Assembly: GCA_030267125.1 (NCBI GenBank)
Contig: JAJDJJ010000015.1
Span: 1-36,638 of the forward strand
Length of the DNA stretch: 36,638 bases
From: Bacteroidales bacterium OttesenSCG-928-B11
GTDB taxonomy: Bacteria; Bacteroidota; Bacteroidia; Bacteroidales; WCHB1-69
Direction of reading: 5' to 3'
The translations under genes and the position numbers were made by a program. The stretch's first letter is position 1. Every line of letters starts with the position of its first letter. Below, one piece after another: positions 26,641-35,783 of the stretch. The notes under the pieces are model-generated. The model saw nothing but the letters and a program-made list of their open reading frames with translations, did no database searches and was not told the DNA's origin.

Positions 26641-28471
26641 TATATTTTTTCAAACTTTCCAACACGTTTGTTCTCACGTGGATGAAATCGCATACCCCTG
26701 CATTGCGCAGTTGGTCGATACATTCGGTAGGGTTGCCCGCAACTACGACGGGTATGTCGTAAACGGCGGTCACTTTGTTGGCGATCTCCACGCCTACAGT
26801 GGCATACTCCTCGTCGGAACTGCAAACCACAATCAGGTTAGCTTCAGCTTTCAATGCGGCTTCAATACCTGCGTCGGCCGTGTCAAAACCCGTGTTGTCA
26901 ATGATTTCGTAACCGGCACAACCGAAGAAGTTGGTGGCAAAACCAGCTCGGGCTTGACGGAAGTTTACGTTACCGATTTTTAATAAAAAGACTTTTGGAC
27001 GACCGTTTACTTTTGCGTACTCTTCGGTAGCAATGCGCAATTTTTCAAAAGCCATTGCGCCGCGGTAGGTTTTCAGTCCTGGTGAATCGTCTTCTAAATC
27101 AACATATTTTTCAATCTTGTCGTGCATCTTCTCGTTGATGTTCGGATATTGGTTGGTGCCCAGCAAAATGCTTTTGCGGGTGGCAATGTCCATGTCGCGT
27201 TTTTGGCAGCTCTTTTCGATGTCGGCTTTTACTTCACCCTTTTGGATCATACTGATCATGCCGCCATTCGTTTCTACATTTTGGAATAATTTCCATGCGT
27301 GTTCGGCGATGGCATCAGTGAGGCTTTCAATATAATAGGAGCCCGCAGCCGGATCAACCACTTTATTGAAAAAAGATTCTTCTTTCAACATGATTTGTAC
27401 GTTGCGGCTGATTCTTCTGGAAAACTCATCGTCATTTTTATAAACGGTGTCGAAAGGTTTCAACGCCATGGCATCAGTTCCGCCGATTGCCGCCGACATG
27501 CCTTCTGTTGTGGTTCTCAACATGTTCACGTAAGGATCGTACAGTGTTTTATTCCATGAAGAAGCCACGGAGTTGACATAGAGCGCTGTCTCTTTGTCGG
27601 ATTTCGGATTGTATTGTTTCACCATGGTGGCCCATAACAGTCTGATGGATCGCAGTTTTGCAATCTCCATGAAATAGTTTGAACCGATAGAGAGTGTCAG
27701 TTCCATCTTGGTGGCAAATTGGTCGACAGGGATATTTTGGTCGGAAGCAAATGCCAGATATTCGTTGGCGATTCCCAGTGCGTAACCCAGCTCTTGCACG
27801 ATAGTGGCACCGGCGTTGTTCATAACTAAACCATTCACATTCACAATTCTAAACTTGGGCAGGTCAGCTGTCATCCTGAAGATTGCAGCAATTTGTCCCA
27901 AATCTTTTTCCTGAGATGTGTAGAATTTGTTTTTCTTTAACATGTAAGTGATCGGGTCGAAATCGATGCCGCCATGAACGGCTTGCTTATCGAAACCGTT
28001 TGTAGATATGAAACCTGCGAAAAGGGTCACTAACTGTTCGTAATTGCTGGAATGGTTGAAGCGAATACCAAACTTATTCAGGTCGATATTGGCAAGTAAC
28101 GTAGCCATGCTTTCAACCGAATCAATCGATTTCGCATTGAAGGCGATGATGGTTGCGCCTCTCTTCAGTGCATCCACGGCAATTTGATTGGCAGTCGCCG
28201 GATTGCTTTCTTGCACTTCCTGAACGATTTCCCAGTTGTTATTGTCTCTCTTGTCGCCCCTTGTGTACGGATAGTCATCGGGTAGCGCGTCAAGATAGTC
28301 GATGGCTTTCAAATCTTCAGCCCGATAGTACGGCTGCACTTTGAAACCTTCGTCGGTTTTCCAGACTAACTTTTTCTCATAATCGGCACCTTTAAGGTCC
28401 TTGTTGATAAGCTCTTCCCATGATTGTGTAGATACGGGAGGAAATTCTTGGAATAATTTCGGGTCGTTCAT
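26624..28471 (-). CDS. mutA: Methylmalonyl-CoA mutase, small (beta) subunit
   Basis: The protein is the non-catalytic partner of the B12-dependent mutase that interconverts succinyl-CoA and methylmalonyl-CoA in propionate metabolism. From the ATG at 28471 it has 615 residues, normal for the small subunit; the frame remains open to 28519, but MNDPKLFQEFPPVS is the expected N-terminus. A TIM-barrel domain (to about 480) carries EGMSAAIGGTDAM and DPAAGSYYIESLT. The C-terminal B12-fold domain lacks the DxHxxG cobalt-ligand motif, having NFRQARAGFATNFF in that area, as expected for MutA. The catalytic MutB gene, which usually follows directly, is not present; the BtuF-like gene overlaps its end instead. 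Confidence 0.94.
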   Translation of the reverse strand: MNDPKLFQEFPPVSTQSWEELINKDLKGADYEKKLVWKTDEGFKVQPYYRAEDLKAIDYLDALPDDYPYTRGDKRDNNNWEIVQEVQESNPATANQIAVDALKRGATIIAFNAKSIDSVESMATLLANIDLNKFGIRFNHSSNYEQLVTLFAGFISTNGFDKQAVHGGIDFDPITYMLKKNKFYTSQEKDLGQIAAIFRMTADLPKFRIVNVNGLVMNNAGATIVQELGYALGIANEYLAFASDQNIPVDQFATKMELTLSIGSNYFMEIAKLRSIRLLWATMVKQYNPKSDKETALYVNSVASSWNKTLYDPYVNMLRTTTEGMSAAIGGTDAMALKPFDTVYKNDDEFSRRISRNVQIMLKEESFFNKVVDPAAGSYYIESLTDAIAEHAWKLFQNVETNGGMISMIQKGEVKADIEKSCQKRDMDIATRKSILLGTNQYPNINEKMHDKIEKYVDLEDDSPGLKTYRGAMAFEKLRIATEEYAKVNGRPKVFLLKIGNVNFRQARAGFATNFFGCAGYEIIDNTGFDTADAGIEAALKAEANLIVVCSSDEEYATVGVEIANKVTAVYDIPVVVAGNPTECIDQLRNAGVCDFIHVRTNVLESLKKYNDMLL

Positions 28472-28549
28472 ATTGATATTGTAAAATTTCGCCCGCGAAA
28501 ATAGCATTTTTAGTGACAAATGAGTGGTGAAACGTTTCGATTTATTCTT

Positions 28550-28557
28550 TACCTTTG
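28550..28557 (+). promoter_or_regulatory. Candidate -7 box for the 5'-nucleotidase/glycogen run
   Basis: The plus strand reads TACCTTTG, an exact TAnnTTTG match, 26 nt before the TTG start at 28584. It is the only clear box ahead of the eight-kilobase plus-strand run, and it supports the TTG start over later codons. Confidence 0.45.
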
Positions 28558-28583
28558 TATTTCAATAATAAAAAATCAACATC

Positions 28584-29375
28584 TTGAAAAATAACATTGT
28601 ACAAGTGATTTTCCTGCCGATAGTCTTTTTAATATTGCTGATTTTTCCTATTATGGTTTCCGCGCAGAAAGACAAACCGTTTGAGATTGAACGCGCGACG
28701 ATCTTGTTGGATTCCACTTACGACAGTAAAATAGAATCTCCCATTACTCAAAAGATCGCCTATTATCGGGAGTTGCTTTCCGCTGAAATGGATGTGGTGA
28801 TTGCTCAATGTTCGGAAACGCTGGCCTCCTACGAACCTGCAAGCCCACTCTCTAACTTGTTGACGGATTTGCTGTTCGATTACGGTGATCGCTACATGCG
28901 CGAACAGGGTGTTGAAAAAACAGGGGTTTCGCTGCTTAACTTCGGCGGTATCCGGAATGTGATGCCTCAAGGCAACGTGACGGTCAGTGACATCTATAAG
29001 ATTGCGCCATTTGAAAATCGTGTCGTGATCATTACGATCAAAGGGAGTGAATTGAAAAAGGTATTCAACCGTTTTACCGAAAAAAGAAATCAGCCCTATT
29101 CCCAACTGGAAATGATCTATTTTAACAATAAACCGGACAAAATCACCATCAACGGCAAAAGTATTAATGATAATGATGAGTATCATTTAGTGACAGTTGA
29201 TTTCATTCAAAACGGCGGGGATGCTATTTTAAAGGATGTTGAATTTGTTAAAGTTGCCGAAACGAACGAACTGCTTCGCGATGTGCTTGTCGAAGAGATA
29301 AAAAAGATAACGACTGCCGGAAAAATCATAACGCCGGTTAAAGATAACCGGGTGATTATACGACCGCAATTTTAA
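28584..29375 (+). CDS. 5'-nucleotidase C-terminal domain protein (stand-alone)
   Basis: The 263-residue exported protein contains only the C-terminal, substrate-binding domain of the UshA/CD73 5'-nucleotidase family. Visible motifs are NFGGIR (119-124), PFEN (142-145) and FIQNGGDA (about 211-218), which bind the nucleotide base and sugar in complete enzymes. A signal peptide (1-27, ending VSAQ) requires the TTG start at 28584. The frame has a stop just upstream and no ATG before the signal sequence, and the only in-frame ATG falls at the end of it. The catalytic metallophosphatase half is encoded by the next gene, 12 nt away, so the usual domain order is reversed. Confidence 0.9.
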   Translation: MKNNIVQVIFLPIVFLILLIFPIMVSAQKDKPFEIERATILLDSTYDSKIESPITQKIAYYRELLSAEMDVVIAQCSETLASYEPASPLSNLLTDLLFDYGDRYMREQGVEKTGVSLLNFGGIRNVMPQGNVTVSDIYKIAPFENRVVIITIKGSELKKVFNRFTEKRNQPYSQLEMIYFNNKPDKITINGKSINDNDEYHLVTVDFIQNGGDAILKDVEFVKVAETNELLRDVLVEEIKKITTAGKIITPVKDNRVIIRPQF

Positions 29376-29387
29376 AAGCAGGATTCT

Positions 29388-30206
29388 ATGACACATTATA
29401 AAATACTTCTCTTTATAGCATTTTTTTGTCCATTACTGACTTTCGGGCAAGGGAAGGTCTTAACTATTTTGCACACCAATGACACGCATAGCCAAATTGA
29501 ACCGTGGAGTGATAAGAAAATGAAAAACGTGGGAGGCTATGCCCGCCGCGACAGTGTGATCAGGGCGGCGAAAGAGAATGAAACACCTTTGTTGGTGGTG
29601 GATGCCGGCGACTTCTCGCAAGGAACACCCTACTTCAATTTCTTTGGAGGCTATGCTGAGATCGAAATGATGAATCTTATGGGGTATGAAGTCGCAACGC
29701 TGGGCAACCACGAATTTGACAATGGAGTGGATGCGTTGAGCCGAAGGTTGCAAACAGCCCAATTTCACATAGTTTGTGCTAATTATGAGTTCAAACACAA
29801 GAAATTATCCAAACAAGTGAAACCCTATGTGGTTCTCAAGAAAGATGATTTGAAAATCGGGGTGTATGGATTATTGGTGGATTTGCGGGGCTTAGTGGAT
29901 CAGAAAACTATTGACAGCACAACCTACAAAGACCCGATCGCAGTCTCTAAGGAGATCGTTCCCTTTTTGAGGAATAAAAAGAAATGCGACCTGATCATCT
30001 GCCTCTCCCACTTGGGATTCGAAGATAATCCGAAATGGGTGAGTGACTCCACGTTGGCATTGGCTGTGGGTGATATCGACATCGTTGTGGGAGGACATAC
30101 GCATAGACTGCTGGAAGACAAAGTTGTGAATGGCGTGCAAATAGTGCAGTTGGAATACGGTGGAATGCGGATTGGAAAAATAGACATAAGAAGAAAGAGA
30201 AAATAG
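29388..30206 (+). CDS. Metallophosphatase domain of a split 5'-nucleotidase
   Basis: The 272-residue exported protein holds the dinuclear metallophosphoesterase domain of the 5'-nucleotidase/UshA family. After a signal peptide (1-20) come the metal-binding motifs NDTH (D32, H34), DAGD (D72, D75), GNHE (107-110 with N107/H108), LSHLG (H208) and GGHTH (H237, H239); the set is complete. It ends at the point where the C-terminal domain begins in full-length enzymes. That domain is supplied by the preceding gene, suggesting a periplasmic heterodimer that releases phosphate from nucleotides. galE follows after 44 nt. Confidence 0.92.
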   Translation: MTHYKILLFIAFFCPLLTFGQGKVLTILHTNDTHSQIEPWSDKKMKNVGGYARRDSVIRAAKENETPLLVVDAGDFSQGTPYFNFFGGYAEIEMMNLMGYEVATLGNHEFDNGVDALSRRLQTAQFHIVCANYEFKHKKLSKQVKPYVVLKKDDLKIGVYGLLVDLRGLVDQKTIDSTTYKDPIAVSKEIVPFLRNKKKCDLIICLSHLGFEDNPKWVSDSTLALAVGDIDIVVGGHTHRLLEDKVVNGVQIVQLEYGGMRIGKIDIRRKRK

Positions 30207-30250
30207 TGCGATTAAAGTAATGCGTAGATGATTGAAATATAAAATAAAAG

Positions 30251-31294
30251 ATGAAAAAGATGGAAAAAATTATGGTTACCGGAGGCACAGGATACATAGG
30301 CTCGCACACAATCATAGAGTTGTTGAAAAGAGGTGGTCTTGAAGTGTTTTCGGTGGATAGCTGCGTGCGGTCAACGCCAGAGACAATTGATAGGATCGAG
30401 AAAATTACAGGAAAAAAAGTTAAAAACTACCAGATTGATATCTGCGATAAGGAAAAATTATTCCATGTTTTGGAACAAGAAAAAGGCACTACCGGTGTGA
30501 TTCATTTTGCCGCTCTCAAATCGGTGCCGGAGTCGGTAGAAAAACCGTTGGAATACTACCGGAATAACTTAGAAAGTCTATCAAATGTTTTGGAAGCGTG
30601 CCAGCAATTTAATATCCCCAATTTTATCTTCTCATCCTCCTGCTCCATTTACGGTGATGTGAAGGATTTGCCGGTGGATGAATCAACGCCCGTTGGGGTG
30701 CCTTTCTGCTCGTATGCGCATACCAAGCAAATAGGGGAGGAGATGGTCCGCTTTTTTGCCGAAATTCACCCGAAGTTAAAGTCAGTGATACTGCGATACT
30801 TTAATCCGGTTGGTAGCGATATGAGCGGCATGAACGGCGAGCTATCCCCCGACAAACCCAATAACCTGATGCCCATCATCACGCAAGTTGGGATTGGCAG
30901 AATGGAAAAGATGACTGTTTATGGAACCGATTACGACACCCGCGACGGTTCCTGCATCCGCGATTATATCCATGTGTCGGATATCGCTAACGCGCATATC
31001 AATGCGTTTGAATTTTTGTTCGACAATAAGAATAAGTCGAATCTTGAAGTATTTAACTTAGGCAGCGGCAAAGGTGTGACCGTATTGGAGATGATCAATG
31101 CTTTCGAGAAGATCACGGGAGTGAAACTCAATTATGCGCTGGGTGACCGTAGGCCAGGTGATATTCCAGCCATATATAGCAATAGCGGAAAAGCTGAAAA
31201 AGAATTGGGATGGAGATGCCGGCATTCACTTGATGACATGATCGAGTCGGCTTGGAAATGGGAGAATTATCTTAAAAATAATCCGAAAGTGTAA
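30251..31294 (+). CDS. galE: UDP-glucose 4-epimerase
   Basis: The enzyme interconverts UDP-glucose and UDP-galactose in the cytoplasm. The 347-residue protein is an extended SDR with the NAD motif GGTGYIG (11-17), the substrate serine in SSSCS (128-132), and the catalytic YAHTK (Y155, K159). The C-terminal region has GDRRPGD, the usual UDP-sugar-contacting block. Methionine 4 (30260) is an equally possible start. The gene lies 9 nt ahead of the glycogen debranching enzyme gene and appears to be part of that operon, linking nucleotide-sugar supply with storage-polysaccharide metabolism. Confidence 0.95.
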   Translation: MKKMEKIMVTGGTGYIGSHTIIELLKRGGLEVFSVDSCVRSTPETIDRIEKITGKKVKNYQIDICDKEKLFHVLEQEKGTTGVIHFAALKSVPESVEKPLEYYRNNLESLSNVLEACQQFNIPNFIFSSSCSIYGDVKDLPVDESTPVGVPFCSYAHTKQIGEEMVRFFAEIHPKLKSVILRYFNPVGSDMSGMNGELSPDKPNNLMPIITQVGIGRMEKMTVYGTDYDTRDGSCIRDYIHVSDIANAHINAFEFLFDNKNKSNLEVFNLGSGKGVTVLEMINAFEKITGVKLNYALGDRRPGDIPAIYSNSGKAEKELGWRCRHSLDDMIESAWKWENYLKNNPKV

Positions 31295-31303
31295 ATATTC
31301 AAT

Positions 31304-33256
31304 ATGAGCTATATAGAATTTGACAAAGATAAATTAGTGAATCTCGATTTTTCGAAAAATAAGGAACTGTTGCGTTGTAGTGGCACCGGGTCGTTTTCGC
31401 AAACTACGCTGGCCGGTCTCAATACCCGGAAATATCACGGTCTTTTCATTGTTCCGCAAGACAAGTTAGGCGGTGAACGTCATGTGCTTGTCTCCGGCTT
31501 GAACGAGGCGATCGTGATCAACGACCTGGAATTTCACTTGGGTGTTCATCAATACAAAACCAAAGTTATCGACCCAAAGGGACATAAATACTTGCAGAAA
31601 TTTGACGCGGATCCGATACCGACTTATCGTTATCGTGTGGGAAAATTCAACTTCAAGAAAGAGTTCCTCTTTTTGCAAGGTGCAGATCGGATCATTATCA
31701 AATATACCATTTTAGACGAAATAGAATCTGCTTCTATACAATTTAACCCCTTGTTGGCTTTTCGGGAAATCCATCAGCTGTCGCACGAGAATGAGGCTGT
31801 AGACAAATCTTTTAAATCGATCAAAAACGGAGTTCAATATTGCCTCTATCCCGGATTTACCCCGGTTAGCATCCAATGTTCCGCTGATGATGTGTTGAAC
31901 TATCAACATGAACCGGTTTGGTATCGCAATTTTGAGTATGAACAAGAAATAAATCGCGGTTATGATGGCTATGAGGATCTCTACAACCCGGGAAAACTGA
32001 ATGTTGAAATCAATAATAGAGATATTTACATAACTATTGGACTGGAAGAGATCGATCCTCAGGAAATAGAGAACTTGTTTCAAAAAGAGTTGGAAAATCA
32101 TTCGTCAAGATCCACATTTTACAATTGCCTGAAAAATGCCGCTCAACAATTTATCGTTGAACGGAACAACAAGACGGAAGTGATTGCAGGTTATCCATGG
32201 TTTGGAAGATGGGGACGCGATACCTTTATTGCATTGCCAGGCTTGACTTTGGCCTTGAAAAATAGCGCATTATGCAAAAAGATTTTGGATGATATGCTGG
32301 CGGAGATGCAACATGGACTTTTCCCAAACATTGGAAATGGGGAGGCGGCTGCTTACAATTCTGTAGATGCTCCGTTGTGGTTCGTTCGAACATTACAACA
32401 ATATTCGGTGTTCACTAAAACGCAGAAAAAAATCTGGATAGAATACGGTCGTCATTTGAAAGCCATTTTGAACGCCTATAAAAACGGATCGCTATACAAT
32501 ATTAGAATGTTGGAAAATGGCTTGATATATGCTGGAAATGAAAATGTTGCGCTAACCTGGATGGATGCTGTCGTGCATGGAACTCCCGTTACACCCCGGA
32601 CGGGGTGTCAAGTTGAAATTAACGGTTTATGGTACAATGCCATAAGCTTTTGTATGGAAATGGCAGGCTTGGCCGGAGATAAAGAGTTTGTGGGGGAGTG
32701 GGAGAGATTGGCGGCTAATTTTCCAGCCGTTTTCAAAGAGACCTTTTGGTCGAAGGAGAAAGGTTATCTCGCTGATTTCGTAAATGGTGATTATAAAAAC
32801 TTTCAAGTCCGCCCTAATATGATGATCGTCACGTCGTTGCCATACATTCCTGTCAGTGAAAAAATTAGGCAACTGATTTTGAAGAAGACATTGGAGGAGT
32901 TGCTGACGATTCGGGGAATTCGCACGTTGTCTCCCTCCGATCCGGATTACAAGGGAAGTTATGGCGGTACGCAGGAGGTGCGCGACCGGGCTTACCATCA
33001 AGGAACTTGCTGGCCGTGGTTACTAGCGCCTTTTGCCGATGGTCTGATTGCGGTCTATCAAAAAAAAGCGTACCCGATGTTGAAAAAAATTCTCTTCGAC
33101 TTTGAACCCTGTATGAAAGAGTACGGATTGTCGACAGTGGCGGAGATTTACGATGGAAACCCGCCACACCGCCCCAATGGATGTGTGTCGCAGGCTTGGA
33201 GCGTTTCCGCTTTATTATATATTAAATACTTGCTGGAGAAAGCTGGCGAAATTTGA
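31304..33256 (+). CDS. Glycogen debranching enzyme (amylo-alpha-1,6-glucosidase, GH133-type)
   Basis: The 650-residue protein has the archaeal/bacterial GDE layout: an N-terminal beta domain (about 1-260, with TTLAGLNTRKYHG near 34-46) and an (alpha/alpha)6-barrel from about 270. Barrel motifs are AGYPWFGRWGRD (about 294-305), NSVDAPLWF (about 352-360), TGCQVEINGLWYNA, and GGTQEVRDRAYHQGTCWPW (about 552-570). It hydrolyses alpha-1,6 branch residues of glycogen. It lies between galE and the glycosyltransferase in a run with gaps of 9 and 29 nt. The order GDE, glycosyltransferase, GH57 is the familiar Bacteroidales glycogen module. Confidence 0.94.
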   Translation: MSYIEFDKDKLVNLDFSKNKELLRCSGTGSFSQTTLAGLNTRKYHGLFIVPQDKLGGERHVLVSGLNEAIVINDLEFHLGVHQYKTKVIDPKGHKYLQKFDADPIPTYRYRVGKFNFKKEFLFLQGADRIIIKYTILDEIESASIQFNPLLAFREIHQLSHENEAVDKSFKSIKNGVQYCLYPGFTPVSIQCSADDVLNYQHEPVWYRNFEYEQEINRGYDGYEDLYNPGKLNVEINNRDIYITIGLEEIDPQEIENLFQKELENHSSRSTFYNCLKNAAQQFIVERNNKTEVIAGYPWFGRWGRDTFIALPGLTLALKNSALCKKILDDMLAEMQHGLFPNIGNGEAAAYNSVDAPLWFVRTLQQYSVFTKTQKKIWIEYGRHLKAILNAYKNGSLYNIRMLENGLIYAGNENVALTWMDAVVHGTPVTPRTGCQVEINGLWYNAISFCMEMAGLAGDKEFVGEWERLAANFPAVFKETFWSKEKGYLADFVNGDYKNFQVRPNMMIVTSLPYIPVSEKIRQLILKKTLEELLTIRGIRTLSPSDPDYKGSYGGTQEVRDRAYHQGTCWPWLLAPFADGLIAVYQKKAYPMLKKILFDFEPCMKEYGLSTVAEIYDGNPPHRPNGCVSQAWSVSALLYIKYLLEKAGEI

Positions 33257-33285
33257 CGGTAAAACGTAGAAAAAATGTTAAAATC

Positions 33286-34566
33286 ATGAAAGTATTGATG
33301 TTCGGTTGGGAGTTCCCGCCCCACATAGCGGGAGGATTAGGAACTGCGTGCTACGGTATAACCAAAGGATTGGCGAAAAATAATGTTGATGTGACTTTTG
33401 TCATGCCCAATGCCTTTGGCGATGAAGACCAAAGTAATATCAGAATTTTGAATGCCTCTGATATCGAAATTGACCCTCGTTTTTCTGAATTTTACAACCA
33501 AACACAAAATATATCTTTCATTGAAGTAAACTCAAAATTAGTTCCTTACGTTGGATTGGACGACTATTTCAACGTGATCAACCAATTGAAAAGTGGACAC
33601 TTTGAAGAGACGAAAAGCGCAGGGAAACGACGCTATAAGTTTGCCGGTGGTTATGGTGGTAGTTTGATGGAAGAGGTGGCGCATTTTGCAGTGATCGCAG
33701 CGGAATTAGCTAAAAATGAAACTTTTGATGTGATTCATGCGCATGATTGGCATACTTACCGCGCAGGTATTGCGGCAAAGAAGGTGAGTGGCAAACCATT
33801 GGCAGTGCATATTCATGCCACTGAATTCGACCGCTCAGGAGAACACAATCTCAATACGGTTGTTTATGAAATTGAACGGGAGGGAATGGCGGCGGCCGAT
33901 GCGGTTTTTGCTGTCAGCGACCTCACCCGCAATATCGTGATCAACAAATACGGCATAGACCCGGCGAAAGTTCATACTGTTCACAATGCTTTGGAACCCA
34001 ATACAAAAGAGACAAAGCGGAAGAAGGCGGTGCAAGAAAAAATCGTGACTTTCTTAGGAAGGGTCACCTTTCAGAAAGGACCGGAGTATTTTGTGGAGAT
34101 GGCGCGTAAAATACTAGAGTATCACCCCAATGTCCGTTTCGTATTGGCCGGTGATGGTGATTTGATGACCAATACCATCGAGCGGGTAGCCGAATTGGGT
34201 ATTTCCGATCGCTTCCACTTTACCGGTTTCCTGCGAGGTGATGATATCAATAAGATGTTTGGTATGAGTGATGTTTATGTAATGCCATCAATTTCAGAAC
34301 CTTTCGGTATCTCCCCGCTCGAAGCGATGCAGGCGCATGTTCCCGTAGTCATTTCTAAACAGTCGGGCGTTTCAGAAGTTTTGCAATATGCGATTAAGGT
34401 CGATTTTTGGGATATCGATGCTATGGCCGATGCGATTCATGGTATCTTGAATTACCCTGCTCTGGCGAAATTTTTTGCCGAAAAAGGAGCGGAGGATGTG
34501 CATAACCTCAAATGGGAAAAAGTGGGCAAGCAAATCTTGGCACATTATAATCAATTAGTTACATAA
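33286..34566 (+). CDS. Glycogen synthase-like GT-B glycosyltransferase
   Basis: From the ATG at 33286 the protein has 426 residues. A start TTG at 33253 overlapping the GDE stop is possible but gives an atypical N-terminus; MKVLMFGWEFPPHIAGGLGT is the normal glycogen-synthase opening, with GGLG contacting the nucleotide sugar. The C-terminal GT-B half has GRVTFQKGPEYF (acceptor/donor loop) and PSISEPFGISPLEAMQ, the conserved E-x7-E donor site. It is probably an ADP- or UDP-glucose-dependent alpha-1,4-glucan synthase of the GT4/GT5 group. It sits between the debranching enzyme and the GH57 amylase. Confidence 0.9.
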   Translation: MKVLMFGWEFPPHIAGGLGTACYGITKGLAKNNVDVTFVMPNAFGDEDQSNIRILNASDIEIDPRFSEFYNQTQNISFIEVNSKLVPYVGLDDYFNVINQLKSGHFEETKSAGKRRYKFAGGYGGSLMEEVAHFAVIAAELAKNETFDVIHAHDWHTYRAGIAAKKVSGKPLAVHIHATEFDRSGEHNLNTVVYEIEREGMAAADAVFAVSDLTRNIVINKYGIDPAKVHTVHNALEPNTKETKRKKAVQEKIVTFLGRVTFQKGPEYFVEMARKILEYHPNVRFVLAGDGDLMTNTIERVAELGISDRFHFTGFLRGDDINKMFGMSDVYVMPSISEPFGISPLEAMQAHVPVVISKQSGVSEVLQYAIKVDFWDIDAMADAIHGILNYPALAKFFAEKGAEDVHNLKWEKVGKQILAHYNQLVT

Positions 34567-34581
34567 AATAAATATACATAT

Positions 34582-35763
34582 ATGCAAACCATTTGTTTTC
34601 ACTTTCAATTAAGCCAGCTCTATCGATTGCGTACCTATCGCTTTTTCGATATCAATGAGAAGCATGATTATTTCGATGATTTCCAAAATCAATACATCAC
34701 TACGCGTTTGGCTGAACGATGTTATCTGCCTGCCAATCAGATGTTGTTGGAGCTTAGTGAGGAACTGGGCGATAAAATGAAATGCAGCTTCTCGATTGCC
34801 GGTAGCTCGTTGGAGCTTTTTAGGAAATATCGCCCCGAAGTGATCCATTCGTTTCAAAAATTGCTTAATAGTAATGTGGTTGAGATTGTCGGAAATACGT
34901 ATGCCCATAGTTTGGCTTCACTATATAATAAGTCTACATTCTTGGAACAAGTGGATAGACAGAAACGACTGCTGAAGGAAATATTTGACATTGAGCCAAT
35001 TGCATTTTGCAATACCGAAGAGATCTATTCGGATGAGATAGGGGAGTGGTTGTATGAAGACGGTTATAAAATTGTGCTGACGGAAGGGGCGAAACATATC
35101 CTGGGCTGGAAAAATCCCGGATATCTCTACTGTAATCCCTATCAACCTGATTTGCAGCTGATGTTGCGCAATTTTTCGCTCAGTGAAGATATCGAATACC
35201 GTTTTTCATCCCGCAGCTGGGATCAATTTCCGCTGACAGCTGAGAAATTTATGGATTTTTTGAAAACCACACCGCAAGATGTGCCGATGATCAATATTAT
35301 CATTGATTATGAAACGATTGGCGAGTTTCACACAGCTGAAACCGGTATTTTCGACTTCTTCAAATCCCTTTTCCGGATGTTGGCTAATTCCACAGACTTC
35401 CGGCTGGTTTCTCCATCCGATGTGCTGGCTATGAATATGAAACCGGCTACCTTGCACGTCCCGTGGCCTATTTCCAGCTCCAGCGATGAAAAAGATGTTA
35501 GCGAATGGATCGGAAATGAATTGCAGGAAGAGGCTTTTAAACAGTTGTTTAAGTTGGAAGAATACTATGCGGCCTCTAAAAATGAGGAAGCAAAGAAAGC
35601 TTGGTTGCACCTTCAGGGAGCCGATCATTTCAACTATATGGCAACCCGCTGGTTTCCCAATCAATCCGTGAAGAAAAATTTTGAAGTCTACTCGTCGCCA
35701 TACCAGGCTTTTATAAATTTCATGAATGTAGTGAATGATATTGAGCTACAATTGAAAAAATAA
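34582..35763 (+). CDS. GH57 alpha-amylase / 4-alpha-glucanotransferase-type enzyme
   Basis: The 393-residue cytoplasmic protein is of the glycoside hydrolase 57 family, with an incomplete (beta/alpha)7 barrel. The family blocks include the opening ICFHFQLSQLYRLR in place of HQP, the nucleophile region CNTEEIYSDE (probable E146), and IDYETIGEFH (241-250), whose Asp at 242 is the likely acid/base. No signal peptide is present. In Bacteroidales it follows the debranching enzyme and glycogen synthase-like gene, as here (15 nt gap), and takes part in intracellular alpha-glucan turnover. Whether it hydrolyses or transfers glucan cannot be told from sequence. Confidence 0.92.
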   Translation: MQTICFHFQLSQLYRLRTYRFFDINEKHDYFDDFQNQYITTRLAERCYLPANQMLLELSEELGDKMKCSFSIAGSSLELFRKYRPEVIHSFQKLLNSNVVEIVGNTYAHSLASLYNKSTFLEQVDRQKRLLKEIFDIEPIAFCNTEEIYSDEIGEWLYEDGYKIVLTEGAKHILGWKNPGYLYCNPYQPDLQLMLRNFSLSEDIEYRFSSRSWDQFPLTAEKFMDFLKTTPQDVPMINIIIDYETIGEFHTAETGIFDFFKSLFRMLANSTDFRLVSPSDVLAMNMKPATLHVPWPISSSSDEKDVSEWIGNELQEEAFKQLFKLEEYYAASKNEEAKKAWLHLQGADHFNYMATRWFPNQSVKKNFEVYSSPYQAFINFMNVVNDIELQLKK

Positions 35764-35783
35764 CAAAATCACATGGTTTTACT

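Noticed and set aside
28472-28519. Upstream extension of the mutase small subunit by 16 residues (MSLKMLFS...)
   Set aside because: The ATG at 28471 gives the family's normal N-terminus; the extra residues have no counterpart that I recognise.
28629-29186. Long minus-strand open frame (185 residues) opposite the nucleotidase C-terminal gene
   Set aside because: It lies entirely opposite a gene with a recognised family, signal peptide and motifs, and its own translation shows no domain or plausible start context.
33253-33285. TTG start of the glycosyltransferase overlapping the debranching enzyme stop
   Set aside because: The ATG at 33286 opens with the standard MKVLMFGWEFPP sequence; the 11 residues before it are basic and atypical.
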